Of a stretch of 22,880 bases of DNA, positions 16,268 to 22,880 are shown one piece after another (positions within the stretch are counted from its first letter, which is position 1; each line of letters begins with the position of its first letter). Location: assembly GCA_964611755.1 (NCBI GenBank), contig CAZTBB010000027.1:1-22880 (forward strand), given 5' to 3'. A program made the position numbers and the translations under genes. The notes beneath the pieces were generated by a model. It saw nothing but the letters and a program-made list of their open reading frames with translations. It did no database searches and was not told the DNA's origin. The DNA comes from CAZTBB01 sp964611755 (GTDB lineage Bacteria; Pseudomonadota; Alphaproteobacteria; Micavibrionales; Micavibrionaceae).

Positions 16268-17200
16268 ATGAAGAAATTTTCCACCTTAGCCTTCGCCACT
16301 GCACTGTCTTTTCTTGTTTCCCATGGAGATGCGTTATCGCAGGTCGGTGATTTTCCGCCGCAGCCATCTGTTGAGCAAAATCAAGAGGCTGCTCAGCCTG
16401 AAGAAAAACTTCCAAACCTAATCGAGCAAGGGCAAAAGAATGCAAATGCAGCGATAACACCAGAGCCTGCGTCCGGTGGAGGTTCTGATCAATCTCTTTT
16501 TTATGACTCGGAAGACATTGCCGAGGAAAATAAGGTTCTTATGCTTGATGCCGGCCCTGTTCTCTCCAACCCCGGGCAGAATACATCAAAAAGCGTTGTG
16601 AAAGTTACAAGGGCAGAGGAAAAGGGCAGTATAGAATCGCGTTTGGTTGCCGCACAACGTGCCTTGACGTTGAACCGCTATGATGCGGCGATTGAAATGT
16701 TTCGCTCGATGTATAAGACAAACCCACGCGATGCCTCTATACTGATTGGTTTGGCGCTGGCGTATCAAAAATCAGGGCAGGATGAAGAGGCAATTCAAAT
16801 TTATCAGGAATTACTGGATATTGAGCCGGATCATCTTGAGGCCCGTATTAACATGCTCGGCCTTATGGGGGAGCGTTACCCCGCAGTGGCTTTGCGCCGT
16901 TTGATAGCTCTTGAGGAAGAGTTTCAGGATAATCCTGCTATTCTTGCGCAAATTGCCGTAATGCAGGCCAATGTGGGTGATTATGAGGCCGCGTTGAAAT
17001 ATATGAATATGGCAAGCTCAATAGAGCCACAGAACGCAATGCATATTTTCAACCTTGCTGTGATTGCCGACCGCGCGGGTGATCAGGACATAGCCATTAG
17101 TAGCTATGAGAGAGCCCTTGAGGTTGACTCCATATATAGCGGCGGCAGCTTAATTCCTCGCGATCAAATATTCGAGCGTTTGGCACAGCTTCGTCAATAA
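16268..17200 (+). CDS. exported TPR protein of the pilus locus (MshN/PilF-like)
   Basis: A 310-residue protein starting at MKKFSTLAFATALSFLVSHG, a signal peptide or membrane anchor. I prefer this to the longer frame from 16190, which overlaps the ABC gene and would bury the signal. A low-complexity Gln/Glu/Pro-rich region (about 27-125) is followed by TPR-type helical repeats from about 125 to 285, for example YDAAIEMFRSMYKTNPRDAS, GQDEEAIQIYQELLDIEPDH, GDYEAALKYMNMASSIEPQN and GDQDIAISSYERALEVDS. TPR proteins such as MshN and PilF assist secretin or pilus assembly, and the position in this locus supports that kind of role. The exact partner cannot be told from sequence. Confidence 0.8.
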   Translation: MKKFSTLAFATALSFLVSHGDALSQVGDFPPQPSVEQNQEAAQPEEKLPNLIEQGQKNANAAITPEPASGGGSDQSLFYDSEDIAEENKVLMLDAGPVLSNPGQNTSKSVVKVTRAEEKGSIESRLVAAQRALTLNRYDAAIEMFRSMYKTNPRDASILIGLALAYQKSGQDEEAIQIYQELLDIEPDHLEARINMLGLMGERYPAVALRRLIALEEEFQDNPAILAQIAVMQANVGDYEAALKYMNMASSIEPQNAMHIFNLAVIADRAGDQDIAISSYERALEVDSIYSGGSLIPRDQIFERLAQLRQ

Positions 17201-17230
17201 TATGCCAGGCCCAAGAAAGGGTGTATAGTT

Positions 17231-18040
17231 TTGAACCTTCTGTCTTTATCAGGCTTGGATACGCTCCCTTTTTCTGTTTTTGCCTTTTTATTTATTGTGT
17301 TTTCTTTTTTAGGCCTTGTGATAGGCAGCTTTGTTTCGGCTATGGCTGAGCGGCTCCCTAAAAAAGAGAGCATGTTTACACGCTCTCATTGCCAGGAATG
17401 CGGATATAAATTGGGCGTCTTTGATTTATTGCCTGTTCTATCCTGGTTGATGCAAAAGGGTTGTTGCCGATATTGCAAAAGACCGGTTTCACGGTTTTAT
17501 CCTCAAATTGAGATGATAAGCTTGGCGATGTCATTGGCGATTTTTATTATATGGTGGGGGCGCGTTGATCTTATTTTCTTGATGTTAAGCCTGCCTTTCT
17601 TTCTGGCTTTGGTCATCATCGATAAACGTCAGATGATTTTACCCAATAGTTTGGTTGTAACGTTATTGGCTATCGGTTTTTTGCGTCTTGGTTATAACGT
17701 CTATATGAATGGCTTTAACTGGGATATGAATGGACCGCTTTTGCCGTATATTTCCGGGGCTGTGCTGTTTTTTGTGGTGGCGTATCTATTCTCGGTCGTA
17801 GGCGCAGCTGTTCTGAAAAAGCCTGCGCTCGGGCTGGGGGATGTTAAACTTTTCGGAGTGGCTGGATTATGGCTTGGGCTATCATCTTTGCCTGTATTTT
17901 TGATCTCGGCAGGGTTTTTAGGTGTTCTCACCGGGGCATCGAATGCTATGCGCAAAAAATCGGCTCATTTTGCCTTCGGGCCCGCATTGATTTATGCGCT
18001 TTTTATTATTCTTTTATTTCAAAGGCTTCACGTGATTTAA
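17231..18040 (+). CDS. pilD: prepilin leader peptidase/N-methyltransferase
   Basis: A 269-residue inner-membrane aspartyl protease that cleaves and N-methylates type IV prepilins. Near the N-terminus is the G-S-F-V-S-A-M-A-E-R-L-P segment (about 32-43). The zinc-type cysteine pairs are HCQECG and CCRYCK. The two catalytic aspartates appear in VIIDKRQMILPN (about 131-142) and in the G-x-G-D motif LGLGDVKLF (about 200-208). Six to eight hydrophobic segments cover the rest. The TTG start at 17231 has AGAAAGGG about ten bases upstream. It lies 30 bases after the TPR gene. Its presence implies pilins encoded elsewhere, since none is in view. Confidence 0.94.
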   Translation: MNLLSLSGLDTLPFSVFAFLFIVFSFLGLVIGSFVSAMAERLPKKESMFTRSHCQECGYKLGVFDLLPVLSWLMQKGCCRYCKRPVSRFYPQIEMISLAMSLAIFIIWWGRVDLIFLMLSLPFFLALVIIDKRQMILPNSLVVTLLAIGFLRLGYNVYMNGFNWDMNGPLLPYISGAVLFFVVAYLFSVVGAAVLKKPALGLGDVKLFGVAGLWLGLSSLPVFLISAGFLGVLTGASNAMRKKSAHFAFGPALIYALFIILLFQRLHVI

Positions 18041-18092
18041 TATCTGGCCTGCTTACTTCTCTTTTGGTCCGAAAAACGCTATTATAGTTTAG

Positions 18093-18106
18093 TGTAAATA
18101 TTTACA
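18093..18106. promoter_or_regulatory. 14-base perfect palindrome, possible operator, upstream of pilT
   Basis: TGTAAATATTTACA is a perfect palindrome in the 161-base gap between pilD and pilT, about 95 bases before the pilT start. Its right half (TTTACA, 18101-18106) would serve as a -35 to a TCTAAA (18125-18130) 18 bases on, so a bound regulator would block a local promoter. No regulator is identified. Confidence 0.4.
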
Positions 18107-18201
18107 AATCCTTCATAAATTGGTTCTAAATTGTATGAGGGGCTATCTCGTGTTTTCTTTTGTCGGCCTTATCTATCTTTTGTTCAAGGGAGTTTCCAGA
18201 C

Positions 18202-19374
18202 GTGGATTTAACACAGCTTTTAGCATTTACAGTTCAAAATGATGCTTCGGACTTGCATTTAAGTGCAGGCAGCCCACCGATTATTCGCGTCTATGGTTCG
18301 CTCAAACGTCTTAAGGCTGAGCCTTTGAAAAGCGATGATATTCGCTCACTTCTTTATTCCATCATGACCGAAGAGCAACGATCAATTTTCGAAGACAAGA
18401 TGGATATTGATTTTGCCATCACGCTGGGTGAAAAATCGCGTTTTCGTGTGAATGCCTATAACTCACGTTTGGGAGCCTGTGCTGTCTTTCGTGTAATTCC
18501 AACAGTTGTCCCAACAATGGCCGAGCTGGACTTACCGCCGATTATGCGCCGCTTTGCGGAATTGGAAAAGGGGTTGGTATTGGTCACAGGGCCCACGGGG
18601 TCCGGTAAGTCGACGACATTGGCCGCGATGATCAACCATATCAATGACACGATGCCCAAGCATATTATTACGATTGAAGACCCGGTTGAGTTTTTTCACA
18701 AATCAAAAAAAAGCCTGATCAATCACCGCGAAGTTGGCGAGGATACGAGCTCGTTTCAAACCGCATTGAAGGCGTCGTTGCGAGAAGATCCGGATATTAT
18801 TTATGTTGGGGAATTGCGTGACTATGAAACAATTTCTCTGGCTCTGACGGCATCGGAAACAGGGCACCTTGTATATGGTACATTGCACGCCAATAATGCC
18901 TCCAAAACGTTGGATCGTATTATTGATGTGTTTCCGCCTCAAGATAAGAGCATGATCAGAACAATGCTTGCCAGCTCGCTTCAGGGGGTTGTCTCACAGC
19001 GGCTGTTAAAACGGGCGGATGGCACTGGGCGTGTCGCTGCCTTTGAAATTTTGGTTGGGACGAATGCTGTGCAGAATCTTATTCGCGAAAACCAGATTGC
19101 ACAGCTCTATTCCATGATGCAAACAGGGGCACGTTACGGAATGACCACAATGCAGGAATCAATCGAAGAATTGATTGAGGCCAAGATTGTAACGCCAGAA
19201 GAAGGAAAGAAAGTCTTGCTTAAAGGATCCGATGAGGAAGCACCGGATGAAGGGCATGTGGCTGCGTCTATTGGTGGTGCAAAGCTTACGGAGGCCGGGC
19301 AGTCCTTGAATGTGGACGACAGTTCTAAGCGTGGATCCGGTCAAGGGGACGATGAAGGAGACTACACATTTTAA
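18202..19374 (+). CDS. pilT: type IV pilus retraction ATPase PilT
   Basis: A 390-residue hexameric ATPase of PilT type. The N-terminal PAS-like part begins LLAFTVQNDASDLHLSAGSP. Walker A is GPTGSGKSTT, the Asp box is ITIEDPVEFFH, Walker B is DPDIIYVGELRD, and the His box is ETGHLVYGTLHANNASKT. RTMLASSLQGVVSQRLL matches the PilT arm. I use the GTG at 18202 because AAGGGAG lies nine bases upstream and the protein then begins like other PilT proteins. The frame extends to 18160 but adds nothing conserved. The C-terminus has a Gly/Asp/Ser-rich tail of about 50 residues beyond the usual end. There are no zinc cysteines, unlike the PilB-type gene. Confidence 0.93.
   Translation: MDLTQLLAFTVQNDASDLHLSAGSPPIIRVYGSLKRLKAEPLKSDDIRSLLYSIMTEEQRSIFEDKMDIDFAITLGEKSRFRVNAYNSRLGACAVFRVIPTVVPTMAELDLPPIMRRFAELEKGLVLVTGPTGSGKSTTLAAMINHINDTMPKHIITIEDPVEFFHKSKKSLINHREVGEDTSSFQTALKASLREDPDIIYVGELRDYETISLALTASETGHLVYGTLHANNASKTLDRIIDVFPPQDKSMIRTMLASSLQGVVSQRLLKRADGTGRVAAFEILVGTNAVQNLIRENQIAQLYSMMQTGARYGMTTMQESIEELIEAKIVTPEEGKKVLLKGSDEEAPDEGHVAASIGGAKLTEAGQSLNVDDSSKRGSGQGDDEGDYTF
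19355..19360 (+). promoter_or_regulatory. Shine-Dalgarno positioned for an ATT start of pilU
   Basis: AAGGAG lies inside the end of pilT and is followed by seven bases and then ATT at 19368, the same spacing as at pilC. The first canonical in-frame start, ATG 19407, is 46 bases away. Confidence 0.65.
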
Positions 19375-20507
19375 ACGAGACGCAAGTATATGATTATTTC
19401 AAGGCGATGAAAGATCACCAGGCAAGTGATCTTTATTTGACCGTGGGCTCTCCGCCTATGTTGCGTACGGAAGAGAGCATGATTCCTTATACGGATAAGA
19501 CTCTGACCTATGAGGATCTTCAGGATATTATTACATCTGTTCTGACAACGCGCCAGCGACGTGAATATGATACTAAGCTGGAACTCAATACAGCCTTGGA
19601 TATGGGTGAGTTTGGCCGTTTTCGTGTGAATGTGCTCAGACAAAGACAGGCGCCGGCCCTTGTTATACGGCGCGTGATATCCGTTATCCCGAGCTTTACA
19701 GATCTTCGCCTTCCGATGGTTCTGGAAAAACTCTCAATGGAGAAGAGGGGTCTTGTTCTTGTTTGTGGTATGACGGGCTCGGGTAAATCGACGACATTGG
19801 CCTCGATGATTGATTATCGGAATGCAAATAGCCGGGGGCATATTATTACGATTGAAGACCCGATTGAATTTTTCCATGAACACAAAAACTGTGTTGTTAC
19901 TCAGCGCGAAGTCGGTGTGGATACAGAGACATTCTCCAATGCGATAAAGAATTCCTTGAGGCAGCGCCCTGACGTCATTCAGGTGGGTGAAATCAGAGAC
20001 CGTGACGTCATGCAACAGGCCTTGGCCATTGCGGAAACAGGGCATTTATGTTTGGCAACGCTGCACACCAATAATTCCTATCAGGCGATTGAGCGTATCG
20101 TGAATTTGTTCCCCGAAGAGCAGGGCAATCAAATCAGACAAAATCTTTCGATGAATTTAAAGGCCATTATTTCGCAGCGCCTATTGCCATCAAAAGAGAA
20201 CAAGCTGGCACCTGCCATTGAGGTGATGATCAATGAAGGATTGGTCCGGGAGCTGATTTTAAAAGGGCATATGGCCAAAGTTAAAGAGATTATGGAACAA
20301 AATAATGCCAATGGAATGTGCACATTTGATCAATCCATTCTTGCTCTGTATCAAAGAGGCATTATTGATCAGGAAACAGCGATTTTGCATGCCGATAAGC
20401 AATCGGATATGAAAATATTGCTTAAACAAGCCGACCTAATTGAGGATGAGGATAAGGGTAAAACACTGACGCAAGTCGATACATCCCTTATTACGCTGGC
20501 GGATTAG
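19368..20507 (+). CDS. pilU: type IV pilus retraction ATPase PilU, probable ATT start
   Basis: A 379-residue PilT paralogue of the PilU type. It has Walker A GMTGSGKSTTLASMI, the Asp box IEDPIEFFHEHKNCVVTQRE (the E-H-K-N-C block is typical of PilU), Walker B RPDVIQVGEIRDRD, and ETGHLCLATLHTNNSYQAIE. PilU assists PilT in retraction. With a start at ATG 19407 the protein would begin MKDHQASDLYLTVG and miss the first helix found in the family. Reading from ATT 19368 restores it (LNETQVYDYFKAMKDHQ). AAGGAG sits seven bases before this ATT. This start overlaps the pilT stop by seven bases, giving coupled translation. The ATG remains a fallback with a weak AAGG two bases away. Confidence 0.92.
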   Translation: MLNETQVYDYFKAMKDHQASDLYLTVGSPPMLRTEESMIPYTDKTLTYEDLQDIITSVLTTRQRREYDTKLELNTALDMGEFGRFRVNVLRQRQAPALVIRRVISVIPSFTDLRLPMVLEKLSMEKRGLVLVCGMTGSGKSTTLASMIDYRNANSRGHIITIEDPIEFFHEHKNCVVTQREVGVDTETFSNAIKNSLRQRPDVIQVGEIRDRDVMQQALAIAETGHLCLATLHTNNSYQAIERIVNLFPEEQGNQIRQNLSMNLKAIISQRLLPSKENKLAPAIEVMINEGLVRELILKGHMAKVKEIMEQNNANGMCTFDQSILALYQRGIIDQETAILHADKQSDMKILLKQADLIEDEDKGKTLTQVDTSLITLAD

Positions 20508-20517
20508 GAAAAATCTT

Positions 20518-20536
20518 GTTGTTGATTTCCAACAAC
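20518..20536 (+). repeat. hairpin between pilU and the secretin gene
   Basis: GTTGTTG and CAACAAC form a perfect 7-base-pair stem with a 5-base ATTTC loop, 11 bases after the pilU stop. No T-run follows on the plus strand, so it is not a classic terminator in this direction. It may mark a processing point between retraction and secretin messages. Confidence 0.45.
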
Positions 20537-20549
20537 CGACAAAACGCTA

Positions 20550-20579
20550 TTGAAGGCTCTGTTATTCCTATGCTCTAAT
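20550..20579 (+). promoter_or_regulatory. candidate promoter for the secretin gene
   Basis: TTGAAG (20550-20555) and TCTAAT (20574-20579) are separated by 18 bases, about 56 bases before the preferred secretin start. It overlaps the distal ATG at 20578, which argues that this ATG is not the real start. This was judged by eye only. Confidence 0.35.
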
Positions 20580-20634
20580 GATTCACGATGGATTCCCTGT
20601 GAATCGAGGACGTAAATCACTGCTTTTGGATAAC

Positions 20635-22392
20635 ATGATGAGATTTTCAGTATACGCATTTTTGGCATTGTCTTTATTTTTTGTGACGGGGTGTGACCTT
20701 GCACGTAACCAGCTTAAGCCGGACCGGGAGGCCAGTCTTGAGGTGCAGGATTATCGTGATGCATTGGCGCCGCGCCTTCCTGAGATCACTGAGGATGTAA
20801 AAGAGTTTGCGAAGCCGTCAATTCCAAAATTACAGCCATATGTGGCGGCTATGCCAGCCAATTTAAAGCCCATGCCACTTGTTTCTGTGACAGTGAACCA
20901 GTCCGTTCCTCTGCGTGATGTGCTGTTTGAGATCGCACGGCAGGCGGATTATGACCTTGAGCTGGACCCACGCATTGAAGGGGCAATTATTTTCAGCGCC
21001 AAGGAGCGCCCTTTGGATCAGGTGGTTGAAAGAATTTCTGAAATTGCAGGTCTGCGTTATCGTTTTAAAGATGATGTATTGCGTATTGAGCTTGATAACC
21101 CCTACAGCAAGACTTACCGGATTGATTATCTGAGCTATATACGTACATCCGAGAGCTCGGTACGTAATGATATTGCCGTTGTTTCGGGTGAGGGGGCGGA
21201 TACCGGATCGTCCTTTAAAGCCGAAGCCGAGAGTTCAGCTGATTTCTGGGGGGAATTGGAAACAAACTTACAACAAATATTGAGAAATGCGACATCAGCC
21301 ATGGTCTCGCCGAATACGCCTCGTCTCAGTGTTCCGTCGTCCGGTGTTGGTGTTGCGACTTCTGTTGGGCGTGAAACCGGATCAACACCCCAGCAATTAC
21401 CAAGCTTTTCTGTTAACAAACAGGCAGGTCTGATTAGTGTATTTGCCAGTGATAAAGCTCATAAGGGGGTGGCCGAGTATCTAGAGCTGTTGCGTCGTTC
21501 TGTGACAGCGCAGGTTCTAATCGAGGCCAAGATCCTTGAGGTAACCTTATCCGATCAGTTTGCTGCCGGTATTGATTGGCAAACGCTCGATATTGTCTCT
21601 GGTGATGGTATTCTTGGCTTCGGGAGCCAGGCCTTCAATATCACGGCTACCAGTTTTGCTACGGGCTCGGCGCCAACACGACCATCCACAGCGGTTGATG
21701 GTAACAACTTCATGGTGGGGTATCTGGGCAATGATATTGAAGCCGTTGTTCAGGCTTTGGCCGAATTTGGCGGTATTCGTGCACTCGCCAGCCCGCGTAT
21801 GACCGTTTTGAATAACCAGCCGGCCGTGTTGAATGTGGCGAATAACCGTGTGTTCTTTGAAATCGATATTGATACCACCGTTGATGAGGGAACAACGCAA
21901 ACAGATATCGATAGTGATATTCGAAATGTGCCTGAAGGTGTGCTGGTTAATGTTCAGCCATCGATTGATTTGGATCGCGGTGTGATTTCATTAGCGGTAC
22001 GTCCGACTGTGACACGCATTGTGAATACTATTCCTGATCCGGCGATTCAATTTGTAACCGCGCAGGGCGGTATCTCGGGGGTTGAATCTCTCGTGCCCGA
22101 ACTGAATGTGCAGGAAATTGATACGGTTATTCAGGTGCGCTCCGGCCAGCCGGTTGTCATGGGTGGATTGCTTCAGGACACCTCCAACTTTACAGAGCGG
22201 GCGGTGCCTGTTCTTGGTGAAATGCCTTTGGTTGGTGGGTTGTTCCGATCACAAGATGATGAAATTACAAAAACAGAGCTAGTCATTCTTCTGAAAGCAA
22301 CGATTTTGGATAATCCGGGTGATACAATTCATAACACTGACCGTGATTTGTTTAAGACATTCGGTAAGGACCGCCGTCCATTTCGTCTCTAA
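20635..22392 (+). CDS. outer-membrane lipoprotein secretin (MshL/PilQ/GspD family)
   Basis: A 585-residue secretin that forms the outer-membrane pore for the pilus. Starting at 20635 (MMRFSVYAFLALSLFFVTGC) gives a lipoprotein signal with lipobox V-T-G-C at Cys20, a trait of MshL-type secretins. The frame extends to ATG 20578, but that places extra residues before the signal. An STN domain follows (about 75-145; VSVTVNQSVPLRDVLFEIAR). An N-domain comes next (about 260-310; VNKQAGLISVFASDKAHKG), then LIEAKILEVTLSDQFAAGID, typical of MshL/PilQ. The secretin core has GGIRALASPRMTVLNNQPAV, VPEGVLVNVQPSID and the C-terminal signature VPVLGEMPLVGGLFR. Type IV pilus rather than type II secretion use is inferred from the neighbouring pilT and pilU. 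Confidence 0.92.
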   Translation: MMRFSVYAFLALSLFFVTGCDLARNQLKPDREASLEVQDYRDALAPRLPEITEDVKEFAKPSIPKLQPYVAAMPANLKPMPLVSVTVNQSVPLRDVLFEIARQADYDLELDPRIEGAIIFSAKERPLDQVVERISEIAGLRYRFKDDVLRIELDNPYSKTYRIDYLSYIRTSESSVRNDIAVVSGEGADTGSSFKAEAESSADFWGELETNLQQILRNATSAMVSPNTPRLSVPSSGVGVATSVGRETGSTPQQLPSFSVNKQAGLISVFASDKAHKGVAEYLELLRRSVTAQVLIEAKILEVTLSDQFAAGIDWQTLDIVSGDGILGFGSQAFNITATSFATGSAPTRPSTAVDGNNFMVGYLGNDIEAVVQALAEFGGIRALASPRMTVLNNQPAVLNVANNRVFFEIDIDTTVDEGTTQTDIDSDIRNVPEGVLVNVQPSIDLDRGVISLAVRPTVTRIVNTIPDPAIQFVTAQGGISGVESLVPELNVQEIDTVIQVRSGQPVVMGGLLQDTSNFTERAVPVLGEMPLVGGLFRSQDDEITKTELVILLKATILDNPGDTIHNTDRDLFKTFGKDRRPFRL

Positions 22393-22423
22393 TGAATAAC
22401 ACCACATCTCAGGAGAGTGTTTT

Positions 22424-22880
22424 ATGATCTCTGCTCCCTTGGTTAAGTATGTTCTCACCGCAGCCATCAGAGACAGGCTTGTTATCTCTCTTTTGGTTGC
22501 TATCGGTGTTGCTCTATCTATGTCTGCTTTTCTGGGGAGTTCCGCAATTGTCGAACAAGGAAGTTTTGCTCTTGTTTATGCCATGTCATCCATCCGTTTA
22601 TTGGTTGTCGCAGGGCTTGTTTTATTCATTGTCTTTTTTGTGCGGCGCGCCTTTGATACGAAGGAAATCGAATATTTCTTAACCGCGCCATTGGGGCGTA
22701 TTTCCTATATTCTATCAAACAGTCTGGGCTTTTCAATTTTGGCATTGCTATTCGGTGTTGTTATTACTCTGGCTTTATTGGCTCTTGAGGGAAGTGACTT
22801 TGGGCCGGGGCATTATTTATGGTCGGCAAGTATTATCATTGAATTTTTGATCATCGCAAATGTAGCGCTGTTTTTCTCTA
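22424..22880 (+). CDS. multi-pass ABC-2-like permease, N-terminal fragment
   Basis: The first 152 codons of a gene running off the right edge. AGGAGA lies seven bases before the ATG, 31 bases after the secretin stop, so it is in the same transcription unit. Hydrophobic segments occur at about residues 19-38 (LVISLLVAIGVALSMSAFLG), 60-79 (SIRLLVVAGLVLFIVFFVRR), 99-122 (ILSNSLGFSILALLFGVVIT) and 137-152. Between them lies RRAFDTKEIEYFLTAPLGR, a cytoplasmic loop style common in ABC-2 permeases. It is a plausible partner for the orphan ATPase at 15472. The family call is by topology and loop pattern, so it is moderate. Confidence 0.65.
   Translation, partial: MISAPLVKYVLTAAIRDRLVISLLVAIGVALSMSAFLGSSAIVEQGSFALVYAMSSIRLLVVAGLVLFIVFFVRRAFDTKEIEYFLTAPLGRISYILSNSLGFSILALLFGVVITLALLALEGSDFGPGHYLWSASIIIEFLIIANVALFFS

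Noticed and set aside
20504..20704. 66-residue minus-strand frame over the pilU-secretin gap
   Set aside because: Its composition is unlike a real protein and it overlaps the secretin signal peptide. The nearby hairpin gives weak support for a minus-strand terminator, but not for a gene.
9130..22392. Assignment of the locus as a type II secretion system
   Set aside because: PilT and PilU retraction ATPases, the MshEN ATPase and the absence of pseudopilin genes such as gspG-K favour a type IV pilus, although several parts are shared between the two systems.

Overview
The window looks like a moderate-GC alphaproteobacterial chromosome segment. The clues are a DUF3126 protein (a small family I know mainly from Alphaproteobacteria), an OlsB/OlsA pair for ornithine-lipid synthesis, a eukaryote-like type II glutamine synthetase, and a WaaA-type Kdo transferase showing a lipid A-based outer membrane. 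A Micavibrio-like or Rhodospirillales-like lineage fits, but that placement is inference and was not tested.

Left part (1-7201). The left edge holds the first 86 codons of waaA on the minus strand, diverging from a small charged protein on the plus strand (374-658). A long minus-strand block follows. It contains two adjacent paralogous secreted cysteine-containing proteins (680-1456 and 1533-2348), a DUF3126 gene, olsA and olsB (overlapping by 8 bases), a 488-residue protein of unknown function with hydrophobic segments, and an exported protein with a divergent OmpA-like C-terminal domain.

Middle (7202-9129). A tRNA-Arg(ACG) with encoded CCA is followed by glnII, which has a good Shine-Dalgarno, a candidate promoter and a strong intrinsic terminator. 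This isolates it from the pilus locus downstream.

Right part (9130-22880). Everything is on the plus strand and reads as one large type IV pilus assembly locus with a partly MSHA-like make-up. In order it encodes: an extension ATPase with an MshEN (c-di-GMP-binding type) domain; a PilC/GspF platform protein; a long PilM-PilN/GspL-like fusion; PilO/MshJ-like and PilP/MshK-like proteins; an ABC-transporter ATPase; an exported TPR protein; a prepilin peptidase; two retraction ATPases (PilT and PilU types); a lipoprotein secretin of MshL/PilQ type; and, at the right edge, the start of a multi-pass ABC-2-like permease. No pilin gene is present in the window. The set supplies motor, platform, alignment complex, outer-membrane pore and prepilin processing for a retractable pilus, with an ABC transporter interleaved.

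The most unusual signals are two genes in this locus, pilC and pilU. Each lacks a usable ATG/GTG/TTG for its conserved N-terminus, yet each has a strong Shine-Dalgarno exactly seven bases before an in-frame ATT. Other points of interest are the ABC genes embedded in the pilus operon and the secreted paralogue pair in which only one copy carries an EF-hand-like loop.
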